Of a DNA stretch of 64,000 nucleotides, positions 38,301-47,906 are shown piece by piece; position 1 is the first letter of the stretch; the number at the start of each line of letters is the position of its first letter. Both the position numbers and the translations under genes were made by a program. The notes beneath the pieces are model-generated. The model had not been told where the DNA came from. It made no database searches and saw only the letters and a program-made list of their open reading frames with translations. Source of the DNA: Stercorarius parasiticus (taxonomy: Eukaryota > Chordata > Aves > Charadriiformes > Stercorariidae); NCBI GenBank assembly GCA_013396915.1, contig VWZL01002568.1:141294-205293 (forward strand). The letters are read 5' to 3'.

Positions 38301-38721
38301 TATGCTGAAGGCAGAAATCCTCGATGGTTGCCGCATAGAAAATCACAAGAAGTTGACATTTTCTGGTTTTGTTTGTAATTCTTTTTAACACTTGCACACC
38401 TTTTCTGTTGTTTGATTCTAGGGTTAACCCCTATGTCCTTGGGACAGTTTTGAAAGAACCATCTAGGAGGCAGATTTCTGCTTCAACATTAATATGTTAA
38501 TAAAATGCAGCTAAACATGAAGGAAGCTGACATAAAAACTCTTTCATGTTCTCTCAGACACAAGCTGTGAATGGACGGCCAGTTAACACCACCTGAAACT
38601 ATTCCAAGTCCTTTTGAGAAGGAGCTTGGACACTTGAGTAGTTTGGAGGAGCTGATGTTTAAAGGGAGGAGCTGTTAGTGCCTTTATGATAAGAATATCC
38701 TCACAGAAAAACAGATCGGGT

Positions 38722-39318
38722 TCATAGAATCATAGAATGGTTTGGGTTGGAAGGGACCTTAAAGCCCACCCAGTGCCACCCCCTGCCCTGGGCAGGGACA
38801 CCTCCCACCAGCCCAGGTTGCTCCAAGCCCCGTCCAACCTGGCCTTGAACCCCTCCAGGGATGGGGCAGCCACAGCTGCTCTGGGCAACCTGGGCCAGGG
38901 GCTCACCCCCCTCACAGCAAACAATTTCTGCCTCACATCTCATCTCAGTCTCCCCTCTGTCAGTGTAAAACCCTTCCCCCTCGTCCCATGGCTCCCCTCC
39001 CTGATCCAGAGTCCCTCCCCAGCTTTCCTGGAGCCCGTTTAGGGACTGGAAGGTCTCCCTGGAGCCTTCTCTTCTCCAGGCTGAACCCCCCCAACTCTCT
39101 CAGCCTGTCCTCACAGCAGAGGGGTTCCAGCCCTCTGACCATCTTCGTGGCCCTCCTTTGGACCCGCTCCAACAGATCCATGTCCTTCTTGTGCTGAGGG
39201 CTCCAGAGCTGGACACAGCACTCTAGGTGGGGTCTCACCAGAGCAGAGTAGAGGGGCAGAATCACCTCTCTGGATCTGCTGGCCATGGTTCTTTTGATGC
39301 AGCCCAGGGTTGGGTTTC
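38722..39318 (-). repeat. CR1 LINE, minus strand, about 600 bp
   Basis: The 3' end on the + strand is CATAGAATCATAGAATGGTT. The minus strand encodes the ORF2 tail ([19 protein letters not shown], then [20 protein letters not shown] and [11 protein letters not shown]), with a frame break near 38970. It is the nearest young CR1 upstream of the GPM6A exon, 3.0 kb away. Confidence 0.95.
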
Positions 39319-39599
39319 ATGGTTTGACAATGCCATACTTTGCTTCACCAGTAGCTGTGATTTCACCTTAACCTCTGGCATATGAGTGTAGGCTTTTCAG
39401 GAAGTTAAAAATTTTATTAAAATTTAAGGTGTGTGCGTGAACCTGACATGAAAATGACCTCAGTGGGGATGAGATCAAGGACTCACTCAGCCCAACATCT
39501 CCTACGTTTGTGTCCAAAGGCAGACTGTCTTGGAAGTAGTGTATGAAAAAGATAAAACTTTTCCACATAATATTCCTCTGCTCTCCAATGATTTGCAGC

Positions 39600-39875
39600 T
39601 CAGGGATCTCCTGATCCAGAGGTGCATCTTCCTATCCATGAATCTTTGGATTCTCCTTGTTCTTCTGTTGTTTCCCCTCTACAAGACCCTGCTCCAACAA
39701 GTTCCAGAGCTCAGCTCCACGTTGTGTACTCTGCCTTTGTCTTCTCCTGACCCTACTTTCTCTGCAGCCCTCTGCCTTTATTGGACAAGTTTCTTATGCA
39801 CCTTTTCTGTGTCGATCATGAGTGTACAGTCTTTATCGTATCCTCTCCCAGTTATCTCTTTCCAGCCATTGTTTT
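39600..39875 (-). repeat. Ancient CR1/L3-like fragment, minus strand
   Basis: AACAAGTTCCAGAGCTCAGC, CACGTTGTGTAC and later CAGTCTTTATCGTATCCTCT with GTTATCTCTTTCCAG align in order with the old CR1/L3 antisense consensus (of the type ATGAGTTCCACAGG..ACGTGTTGTG..CTCTATCATATCCCCC..GTCTCTTTTCCA). The 126-codon + strand ORF here is antisense to the element and not a gene. The left boundary could extend to about 39480. Confidence 0.5.
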
Positions 39876-40484
39876 GGATGTTTTTTATATTTGAAACAAA
39901 ATTTGTATGATCATTTTAAGGAACTAAGTCATTTGCTTTCATAAGCAACCTATAGATTCTTCTTTGCAAACCGCCCTGTTAAAGAGGTTGGTTATCTCAA
40001 AATATTTGGTTCTATCAAGAAACAAAGCTTAGAAACTGTTGCAACCCTAAGTAAAATATTTGCTATATGGTTTTTTTAAATACCAAGATTTATTAATGCT
40101 TATGTAAGAAAACACTTACACAGGACATCTTCTGGTTTAGAGGAATTTTTCCTTCTTTTAAAAAATATGGCTGGAGGAATAACCCCTAGAAAGGTGGAAG
40201 ATACTTAGATGCTATGATGGCGCAGCACTTCCACGTGTGTTGGTTTTGAAATAATCGATTAGATCTGAGAACTGAAACAACTCGTTATTGTTCCTCAATT
40301 CTTCCAGAAAACAGAGCCCTAGGGAGGTGAATTCAAAAGGAAGAAAAGGGGTAGGAAATGGATTGGGTAACTAACTAACTATGCACTCAGTTATTTAATT
40401 CACATGTAAAAAACTAACTTCATACATAAAAAATTATTCTGCTATTAATCAGATTTGAACAGATTTATATACAAACTGTGTTTA
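39876..40484. other. Noncoding stretch, nothing recognised
   Basis: Unique AT-rich sequence between the last upstream CR1 relic and the low-complexity tract. Confidence 0.6.
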
Positions 40485-40646
40485 AAAAATACAAAAACCA
40501 ACCCCAAAAAAATAGAAAAACCCCCAACCAACAACAACAATCCCCCCCCGCCCCCCCAAAAAAACCCACAAAACCCCCCACAAACAAAAAATTCCAAACA
40601 AACAAACCAAAAAAAACCAAAACAACTTTGCTTTTTTTTTTTTTTT
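40485..40646. repeat. A/C-rich low-complexity tract with C8-G-C7 and poly-T
   Basis: Runs of A and C alternate. They include C5 (40521-40525), C8-G-C7 (40542-40557), C3 (40565-40567) and C6 (40574-40579), followed by a T15 run (40632-40646). On the minus strand this gives at least four G-runs within 60 bases, a G-quadruplex-capable pattern. Such tracts often break short-read assemblies. ORFs called here are low-complexity artefacts. Confidence 0.9.
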
Positions 40647-40654
40647 GGCTTAGA

Positions 40655-40838
40655 AGGCAGCAGTAGGTCAATCTCTTTAGATAGAATGAAGTAAATAGAT
40701 GAGCTATTTACCATTTAAATGTAAATATGATTTTTCAGCCATGGTAGTTTTTATTTGTGGGTAAGTTTTAGTCACTTTTTTCCCCAGAAGGATAAGAAGG
40801 GAAAACCGTAAAGAGAAACTGGACTTATGTTCTAATTG
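40655..40838. repeat. 184-bp block duplicated at 41721-41904 (presumed original)
   Basis: It starts AGGCAGCAGTAGGTCAATCT and ends GACTTATGTTCTAATTG. The later copy is identical except A at 40685 versus C at 41751 (183/184). This copy is continuous with its flanks, whereas the other is bounded by Ns on both sides, so this one is taken as genuine. Confidence 0.9.
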
Positions 40839-41054
40839 TGCTTTTGGTGAAATTACGAAAGTCTTCAAATGTTGTTCCGTTACTCTGCAGACTAAGGTAC
40901 AAAAATGCTGATTTATTGGTAGGCTGCAGCATCCAATTTGCGTTCCAGATCAGCCCGCAGCGCTCCCCAGATGAGGAGGTGCCTCGGAGTGTGTTTAACC
41001 TGGGCTTTTCCTGGGTGAATTCCTCCCAGTTTGTGTGTCTGTTCCTGCCCCCTC

Positions 41055-41080
41055 NNNNNNNNNNNNNNNNNNNNNNNNNN
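41055..41080. other. Assembly gap, 26 N
   Basis: Twenty-six Ns lie between CCTGCCCCCTC and CGACCCCCAGCC. The C-rich flanks suggest a GC-rich segment that failed to assemble. True length is unknown. Confidence 0.98.
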
Positions 41081-41698
41081 CGACCCCCAGCCACCTTTGG
41101 CGCTTCACCGTTTTAAGAAGGTCCGGTTTATTGAATAGGGGTCTGAAGCGTGCAGCTGACTTTTGGGTATCATCCATTTGGATAATCATAAAAAAAAAAA
41201 AATAATAATTGATGCAAGTACTGTTTTACATCTCTGAACTGCCCCCGAATTCCTGTTCACTGTGGCACTGACAGATAACGTGTAGGGTGCGTATATTTTG
41301 CAGAAATTAATGTCGCGTATTGAATTGCACTGGTATGTGTGAATAAACACACAAAATGGGACTGTTAGAAAGATGTTTTCTAGAATATTAGACGGGTAAT
41401 AGTGTGCATTTGTTGTCAGTTCCAGATGATACAGATATATGAGGAGGAGGCAAGCGAAGAGTCGTATTCTTCTTAAATGTGTTGATCCGGGAGGAGGGGG
41501 AAGAAGGGGGGGAGGCAAATAATTCAGCATAAAGAACCCCCAGGCATCTGGGTTTTCCCATTTCGGGAGCGAAGAGGGGGAATTACGGGTTGGTGGTCTG
41601 CTTCCCCTTAGGAGGACACCCCTCCATCTGCTTTCAGCGCAGCCCGTTGCCAATTTAAAACAGGGCTTTCAATCCAAACCTCAATTTTCTTTTCTCCA

Positions 41699-41719
41699 TT
41701 TTTATTTATTTATTTATTT
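41699..41719. repeat. (TTTA)n microsatellite ending at an N
   Basis: Five tandem TTTA units run up to the N at 41720, consistent with a contig end inside a simple repeat. Confidence 0.85.
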
Positions 41720-41720
41720 N

Positions 41721-41904
41721 AGGCAGCAGTAGGTCAATCTCTTTAGATAGCATGAAGTAAATAGATGAGCTATTTACCATTTAAATGTAAATATGATTTT
41801 TCAGCCATGGTAGTTTTTATTTGTGGGTAAGTTTTAGTCACTTTTTTCCCCAGAAGGATAAGAAGGGAAAACCGTAAAGAGAAACTGGACTTATGTTCTA
41901 ATTG
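41721..41904. repeat. 184-bp duplicate block bounded by single Ns (likely misassembly)
   Basis: It is 183/184 identical to 40655-40838, in the same orientation, with N at 41720 and N at 41905 marking both edges exactly. A real tandem or dispersed duplication would not be expected to have Ns at both edges. The block is most likely a small contig or gap-filling read placed in a scaffold gap about 0.4 kb upstream of the GPM6A start codon. Confidence 0.85.
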
Positions 41905-41905
41905 N

Positions 41906-42273
41906 ATGCAAAGCGAGGCTTATGCAGCGCTGCCGTTGCCAGAAGGGCTCAGACCGCCTTTCCCCCCAAAATTCGCAGGCTGTTTGTTTGAATACCTGCT
42001 TACGGTGGGGACACAATGGGCAGCTTTGAGAAGAAAAATTGATAATCTTCACGGAAGAGTAATTTGAATGAAATTACACTTGACAGCCCGTCTCCAAGCA
42101 AACAAGGAAAGCGAGGGAGCCTTAGCTAAGCTGGGAGGACTTGCCTAAGCCTCTGCTCTTGGAGCTTCCCAGGGAGAGAAGAAAAAAAAAAAAAAAAATC
42201 CACACTTTTTCCTACATCTGACTGAAGCGTTTGATTAATTCTCCGTAGCTGTTTCTAGCGAAGAAAGGTAGCC
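41906..42273 (+). promoter_or_regulatory. GPM6A: Presumed GPM6A proximal promoter and 5' UTR
   Basis: This is the sequence immediately upstream of the GPM6A start codon. No TATA box is evident. A SOX-type ACAATGG lies at 42013-42019, a TGACAG (MEIS/TGIF-type) word at 42081-42086, and an A17 run at 42182-42198. The start codon context is GTAGCCATGG, a strong Kozak match. AG dinucleotides at 42247-42248 (after TTAATTCTCCGT) and at 42257-42258 could serve as splice acceptors, so the exon may be either a first exon with its own promoter or an internal exon joined to a distal noncoding exon. The transcription start cannot be placed from sequence alone. Confidence 0.5.
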
Positions 42274-42310
42274 ATGGAAGAGAATATGGAAGAGGGGCAA
42301 ACGCAGAAAG
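42274..42310 (+). CDS. GPM6A: GPM6A first coding exon (neuronal membrane glycoprotein M6-a), partial
   Basis: The exon encodes MEENMEEGQTQK and then G, the first base of the next codon, followed by a GTACTG donor. This 12-residue N-terminus is the one I know for vertebrate GPM6A; the paralogue GPM6B starts differently. Phase 1 after the leader agrees with the PLP family, where exon 2 opens the conserved GCFECC segment and the first of four membrane helices. M6-a is a tetraspan protein of neuronal membranes that promotes filopodium, neurite and spine formation. The leader is cytosolic and acidic and contains no membrane segment. The start at 42274 has GCCATGG context; a second in-frame ATG (codon 5, 42286) has a weaker context. 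Exon 2 and later exons lie beyond the window. Identification rests on a short but specific peptide together with matching splice phase. Confidence 0.88.
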
Positions 42311-45300
42311 GTACTGTGATGAAATCGTTTTCTCTGTGCAAGGAGAAAATTATTTTGCAGTTCCTTCTTTGCTTTCGCAGCGTGCCGTAAGGTTAGCGAC
42401 GAGCCTCATGTGGCAGATGGGGAAAGATTTCTCATTTTTTCATGCCATTTGTCTCTCTGCAATAGCACCTACCATTAATACAGTGACTACCGTCTGATGT
42501 CTAGTATTAAAAGGACCTAAACAGCGAATTTTACATCGATCCTACTAATATTGCAAGCATTTAATGTAGCCTGATATTGCGAGCATTTAATGCAGCCTGC
42601 TTGCCAGACGGGTCTTTGTTAACCTTCATTTATTTTGTGTTTTCACGCTTGTCAAGCTGGGTCAGGGGAGGCTGGTGTGAGCGAGGGGAGAGCTGCTCCC
42701 ACAATATTCCGAGCTGCTTGCGCTTGGATATTTAACAATGCAACCAGTATTTACACCTCGAATGAGAGTCCGGGCTGAACAAAGGCACGGGGGGATATTT
42801 TGTATGTATTTAGGTAGCATGGAAATTTCCCTCTGCCTCCCCCCACCGTTTTGCCATGTCTTGCAGCAGCCTCGCCGCGGTTCTCCTCTTCGCAGGGTAC
42901 AGATTTTGCGTTTTGCTGGGATGCATTTTGCAGGTTGGAGCTGAAATGGCTTTAGCAAGATGCGCCCGGCGCACATAGAGCATTTCTCTTCCACTGCTGC
43001 TGGCCAGGCTCAAATTAACTGGATGTGCTGGGATGTGCTGGCGCTTAAAGGTGCAATTTAAAATTATTGCAGGCTGCTTATTAATTTGGGAATATGTGAG
43101 AAATGCGGTGCTTTTAGTCTTCAGTGTTATCCTGTACAAGCGACACGACGGCAGGGAAAGGAACCAAGGTTTCTTCACTTAACGCAAGCACAAAGGCTAA
43201 TCCTAGTGACTATTTACCACGTTAAATCACGTATACTTTTCATTTTGCATTTATTTTGGAATTCACTTCCATTTGTGGGAAGATTTAGGAACTTGTCTAA
43301 TTTAAGACAAATTGCCTGCAAAGGCATATTTTTCTGCGCTGATGCCACATTCTGGTTTTTGGGTTTTTTTGTTGTTTTTTTTTTCCGCTCCCTGATCAAT
43401 CTGCTTTCCCCATGTAAATGTCAGCCTTTCTCATTATAAATGACCCATTTAGGCAGAATGCAGCTTTCAATTCTTTATGGTCTTGGCTTGATCTAGATGC
43501 GGGGTAGTCATGAGAAGACTAAAGGAGGATGTATGTTCCCCCCGCTGTGTGTGTACATACTTATCTTTATAGCTAAATAGATCAGTATCTGGTCGGTGAT
43601 TTCAGCAGTTTCTTCAGTTGAATTTTATTATTTGCAGACAGCAGAAATAATGGGAAAATACAAGACAGTTCAGGGCTGGTTGTGTTTTTTTCTTTTTTTT
43701 GCTGAAGGTAAGATCAATACTTTTACTTTATGGTCAAATTATTTACTGCGCTTTACATTTTAAAATTGAAGACGTGCTTTTTTAAAAGTCTGAAATGCAT
43801 TTTTTTTTTTTTTTCCCCGCCTGCTTAAAACAAGTGGATTGAACTGTTTGGCCACTGAATCAAAATTCTTCATTCTCACTGAACGATATTGCCTGAAGAA
43901 ACAGTATGAAATTCAAAATCTCTAAATTCTTCTTAGGAAAAAAAAAAAAAATTGGAGAAAAAACGTGCATCACTTTGTATATTAAAAGAACATGTTGTTA
44001 TTGATAAACTGTGTCCTCGTTCATATGATAAGCAGATGAATGACCAATAGCCACTCAAAATGGTGTGATTAATAGTGTGATTACAACAGCTAACACTACT
44101 TACCCCCCACCCCCGTTTCCAATGCCATGTGTTCAGCCTTTTTTCCCTTTAGTGGTCCCCAGCTGTCATCGCAGACAGGGACAGGAGAATGTTAAGAGCT
44201 CCTAAATTACATATATTTTCCCTTCTTGGTGTGGAAGGGGCTGCTGCTTCCTTGCTGTCACCGTACCTGCAGACCTGGCGTGTCAACTGCCCTGTTCCCA
44301 CTTCGGATTACGACAATTTGTAAAATGTAGTTAGAGTTGGAAGAAAATTTGCAATTCAGGAGGAAAATGAAAACAAAAATTTTTGAGTTTTCAGGGGTGC
44401 TTGAATGCAGATGTTGGAATTATAGTGAAGTATAGGGGTGATTATGAAATCATGGATCTCCTCAAGGTTTGCACTTGAAAAATACTGACTGTTACTAGTA
44501 TGACTTCATACCTCTTTCATAGTTTCTGGGCTTTTTGCTTTCCTTTAGCATGATCTATCTATTATGTGTTTAACTGACATACATAGTATAGTTCCAGGAC
44601 ATCTGCTTTAGTTCTTCTAACTGTAGTGTCCCAGCAACTTTCATTGTAATTCATATATTCTAATTTTGGTCCTCCTGCCATCCATCTTGAGTGGAACTCT
44701 TTCTTTCTTCCTTCCTGCCTTCCCTCTGCTTTCTGCAAAATCCATGGGAGTATAAATTGTCACCGCTTATCAACTCCCGTGCTCTTCCCAGCAGATGCTT
44801 CCCACCTCCCACTGAGCAGCATTACGTCTTGCTCGCAGCCATGATGGACGGGAGCAGTTCCATTTCCATGCATTTCATAAATACAGTAAAGATAGCTCTA
44901 ATTAGAGGCTTGCCGACTTGGAAGGATTGTTATTTTAGAGAGTTTTATGCCATAAGACATTGATAAATGCAAATGTAGTTCTTACCATTGTGGTTCCAAA
45001 TAATGACCTTCTGCCTGACACGATCTCTCTACGTTCTGGTGTTTAACACTTGGGACTTCTTTATGGCTGTGTCTTGGAAAATTGTCAGCAGGGAAATATA
45101 TCATGTTCAGGTCATTTCGTGTTCTGAAAATAATGAATTACTAGAAAGCGTATAGTTCAAAGCAATGATTGGAAAACACAAATGGATGTGTGTCATCACC
45201 CCCTGTCTCCCCGCCTTCCCTCAATGTTTTCTTTCTCTTGGCCTTGGAAGGTGGTTTCTTCTTGGCATCGCTCCCCTTAATATGGTAAATTGAGATAATG

Positions 45301-45792
45301 TTGTTGTCCAGCAGTTTTCAGATGTAAAGCTGTAAAAACTGAAACCAGGAATAATTTGTATTCATTAATTTTCAGTTTTAAAGCATGAGAAGACTTGTTT
45401 TCCCCCCCTTTTTTTTCCTTGATCCCACATTTTCTTCTCTCTCAAGCCGGTGCAGGCAGGGGAGGAGGTTTCAGAGGTGTTTGCACCTTGGCTGTAGCTG
45501 CCCAAGAACTGAAAGTGTGCCGAAAGTCTAGCTGAAATGTCAGAATGCTAAAATACATTCTAACAAAGGAAAAAGTCATAACATCTCAGAAATATCAGCT
45601 TGTTCACAATTTCCCTCACCCTGACGTTGTGCTACATGCTTCCGACTGTACCACACTGAGAGCTGTGATTGCAAATGTGCTGTCTGGAAAGCCCGGGATA
45701 ACTAAAACCTGTAATTTATTTGATTGGTTTATTATTTCAGAATGCTCAACTCCGCTTAGAAGCCGAAGTTTCGCTGATGTCTTTGGGGATGC
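42311..45792. other. Repeat-poor 5' part of intron 1
   Basis: No dispersed repeat was recognised. It contains a 26-bp tandem duplication (42548-42599), a 10-bp tandem (GGATGTGCTG twice at 43021-43040) and poly-T/poly-A tracts at 43799-43814 and 43938-43950. Absence of repeats next to a developmental neural gene fits conserved noncoding DNA, but conservation cannot be tested here. Confidence 0.5.
42548..42599. repeat. 26-bp tandem duplication (2 copies)
   Basis: ATATTGCAAGCATTTAATGT plus AGCCTG at 42548-42573 is repeated at 42574-42599 with two transitions (A/G and T/C). It lies 238 bp after the exon donor. Confidence 0.95.
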
Positions 45793-45877
45793 ATGCTAAT
45801 TTTGAAAACCTCATGCATAAATTTGCATGTGTCAGTGGCAGGTCTCAACTGCCGGCGTTTGAAAGACAATGACGTCA
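45793..45877. promoter_or_regulatory. Candidate enhancer motif cluster: two octamer-like sites and a CRE
   Basis: Within 85 bp there are ATGCTAAT (45793-45800, octamer-like), ATTTGCAT (45821-45828, the reverse complement of the canonical POU octamer ATGCAAAT) and TGACGTCA (45870-45877, a full palindromic cAMP-response element). The site is 3.5 kb into intron 1. Motif presence is direct; function is inference. Confidence 0.35.
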
Positions 45878-47833
45878 AACTCTTAGCTCTGGCTGGAAGA
45901 AGATATCGGTCCTGCTCCTGCAGAGCCCGTCTTCCCTCCCTCAGAGCACCAAGATAGCAAAGGTGTCCCCAGCCCCACTCCTTCACCCCAAGGGAAAACT
46001 CTTCCAAGGGCAGGGACTGTAATTTTTGCATTGGGTGGGACTTGGCTTGGTGGAGTTCAGGATTATCCTCACCACGTACCTATTTCAGAAAAAAGAAAGC
46101 AAGACGTACCACTTGCACTAAATTGAAGATAAATTTGCCTTTTTTTTTTTTTTTATGGTTCATCCATAACTTCATTTTGTGGTTTGAATTCCTTTGTAAA
46201 AAAAGCTCTTGGGAATGGATGGAGCATCTGTGTTTGTTCAGCAGCAGCCATGAGGAAGGGCTAATTTTGCTTGAGCTCTCTTGGCTGCAGCGTATCTAAC
46301 AAACATAGATAAGCTTCCACTAGTAAGATAGCAAAAAAAAAAAAAAAAGTTATTATGACAAGAGATGGTTGAATGCTAGAAAATAAATAACGAGGTCTGA
46401 ATTAGTGATTTATTTTTTTTTAAATAATTTGGTCTGTATGAGCGATTTAAGAGGATCTGCACCGTTATCAAAGCTTTTTTTTTTGTTCCACAGCATGCCA
46501 GAAAAGGAGAGCTGTAAGCAGAGTTTTAGAAGAAAGTCCTAAGGAGTGCAGGATGCTGTCAGGACTATGAGAGGCTGAATTGCTGCCTCTTACCTCAGTC
46601 CTTTTTGGAAAATGGCAGACCCTGTGTTAGTAGGGTACTCTAGACTAGAGGAAAGTGGTGATTTTTATTTCATATTAAGAAATAAACCAACAGCCAGATA
46701 GTCAAACCATTGCTGGCATCCTCTGCAAGTTAGTCTGCTAAATTTTTTGTTTACATCTAAAAGAGAAATGTTGCCCAGTTTCTCATTTGACTGTTGTTAG
46801 AAAGTTGGTTAAAATAAAAATGAGCAAATCTCAGTATTTTGCACTTTGATTCAGTTGGGTGACTATAAATCTGTGTCTTGCATATAAATACGACTTGCAA
46901 ATAAAGCCGAGGAGTTATTCACTGTTCTTTAATGTCAGTGTGAGCCATGCTTCTCTCTTCAGTTAGAATGGTTTTATGCTGTTTGCCCTCTGTCTAGTCT
47001 TGTAGGACCTCTGAAGTACAATCACTTTTGCGAGTAATTTGGAAACAGGTTTGAAATTTGGCCTTATAAGTAGGAAGGAGCAGACATTTGCTGGCTGATG
47101 TTCTTCATACAAAACCTGGGTTTGCACTTCTTGATTCTTAAAGCAAACACGATGGGCAGAGGTCAATCCCTGTTTCCCTTGGGAATATATTGTCAATTCT
47201 ACTCTTAGTTCCCAGGCTTGTGTTCAAATTGGATTTTTATGAGTTGCTTCAGAGCAGAATGGTCTTAACTTCCATCGTGTTTATTGCTGCCTCTTCTTAA
47301 AAGTGTGCATATAGTAAGTGTCAGGTAAAATACTCACCTGACAATCACAAAGTCGCTAGCAGTAAATAATTCTCCTTCACAATCAATGCTGAATATGGAA
47401 GTAAATTTTAGTATCTGGCAAAGTATCTCACTGTATTTCCTGCGTAATACTCTTCAGTAGTTAATCAATGAGGCTTATTAAAGAAAAACGCAGTAACATT
47501 CAATATGAATTTGAAGTTAATTGTTCTATTACTTTAAGTTATTCTCCTTTATGTAGTGACTACAGACTACCTTACTTAATATCCTTACATTTGGAGAAGC
47601 GAGTTCCAGAGCTGTAATTTGAATATATGTTATTATTCAATACATTAGGCTTTTATTCGCAGATAATGATATAAATAAATTTAGTCTTGCTTGCTTATTT
47701 AATCTTTAACATTGAAATGTCTCTGTTAATAGTAGAAAACTTTATTTCTTACAAGCTTAACATCATACTAGTCGTAGGCATGAAAATCCAGCATTAATAG
47801 GACCTAATAATACTTTTATATATATTCTTTCAG

Positions 47834-47906
47834 GGCAAAAAGTGTTCCAACTGCCCTGAGGCAGATGAAATCCTCAGTTCAACGTGTGAGAATTTAAGTC
47901 TTCATG
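47834..47906 (+). other. Weak exon-like segment (possible cryptic or poison exon)
   Basis: It is preceded by TTTTATATATATTCTTTCAG, an acceptor-like sequence, and followed by GTAATT, a donor-like sequence. The 73-nt segment has one open frame (GKKCSNCPEADEILSSTCE then NLSLH). Joined to the GPM6A leader in phase 1 it would instead run into an early TGA. Splice-like pairs of this quality occur by chance in long introns. Confidence 0.15.

Larger units (their letters stand above)
35861..38721. other. Noncoding stretch with two inverted repeats
   Basis: No exon was recognised. It contains a perfect 13-bp stem inverted repeat (37406-37437) and a 9-bp-arm palindrome (38281-38300). The rest is unique AT-rich DNA. 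Confidence 0.6.
40839..41719. other. Gene-proximal upstream DNA, interrupted by a gap
   Basis: Unique sequence that becomes more GC-rich on both sides of the 26-N gap (41055-41080), with words such as CGCAGCGCTCCCCAG and CTTTGGCGCTTCACCG. It may be part of the extended GPM6A promoter or a CpG-island fringe. It ends in a (TTTA)n run at 41699-41719 that abuts a single N. Confidence 0.5.

Noticed and set aside
39530..39910. 126-codon + strand ORF
   Set aside because: It lies antisense over an ancient CR1/L3-like relic.
40825..41116. ORFs running through the N gap on both strands
   Set aside because: They contain unknown residues across the 26-N gap and are not supported as coding.
41721..41904. 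Genuine segmental or tandem duplication
   Set aside because: Single Ns sit exactly at both edges and the block has no contact with native flanks, so misassembly is the simpler explanation.
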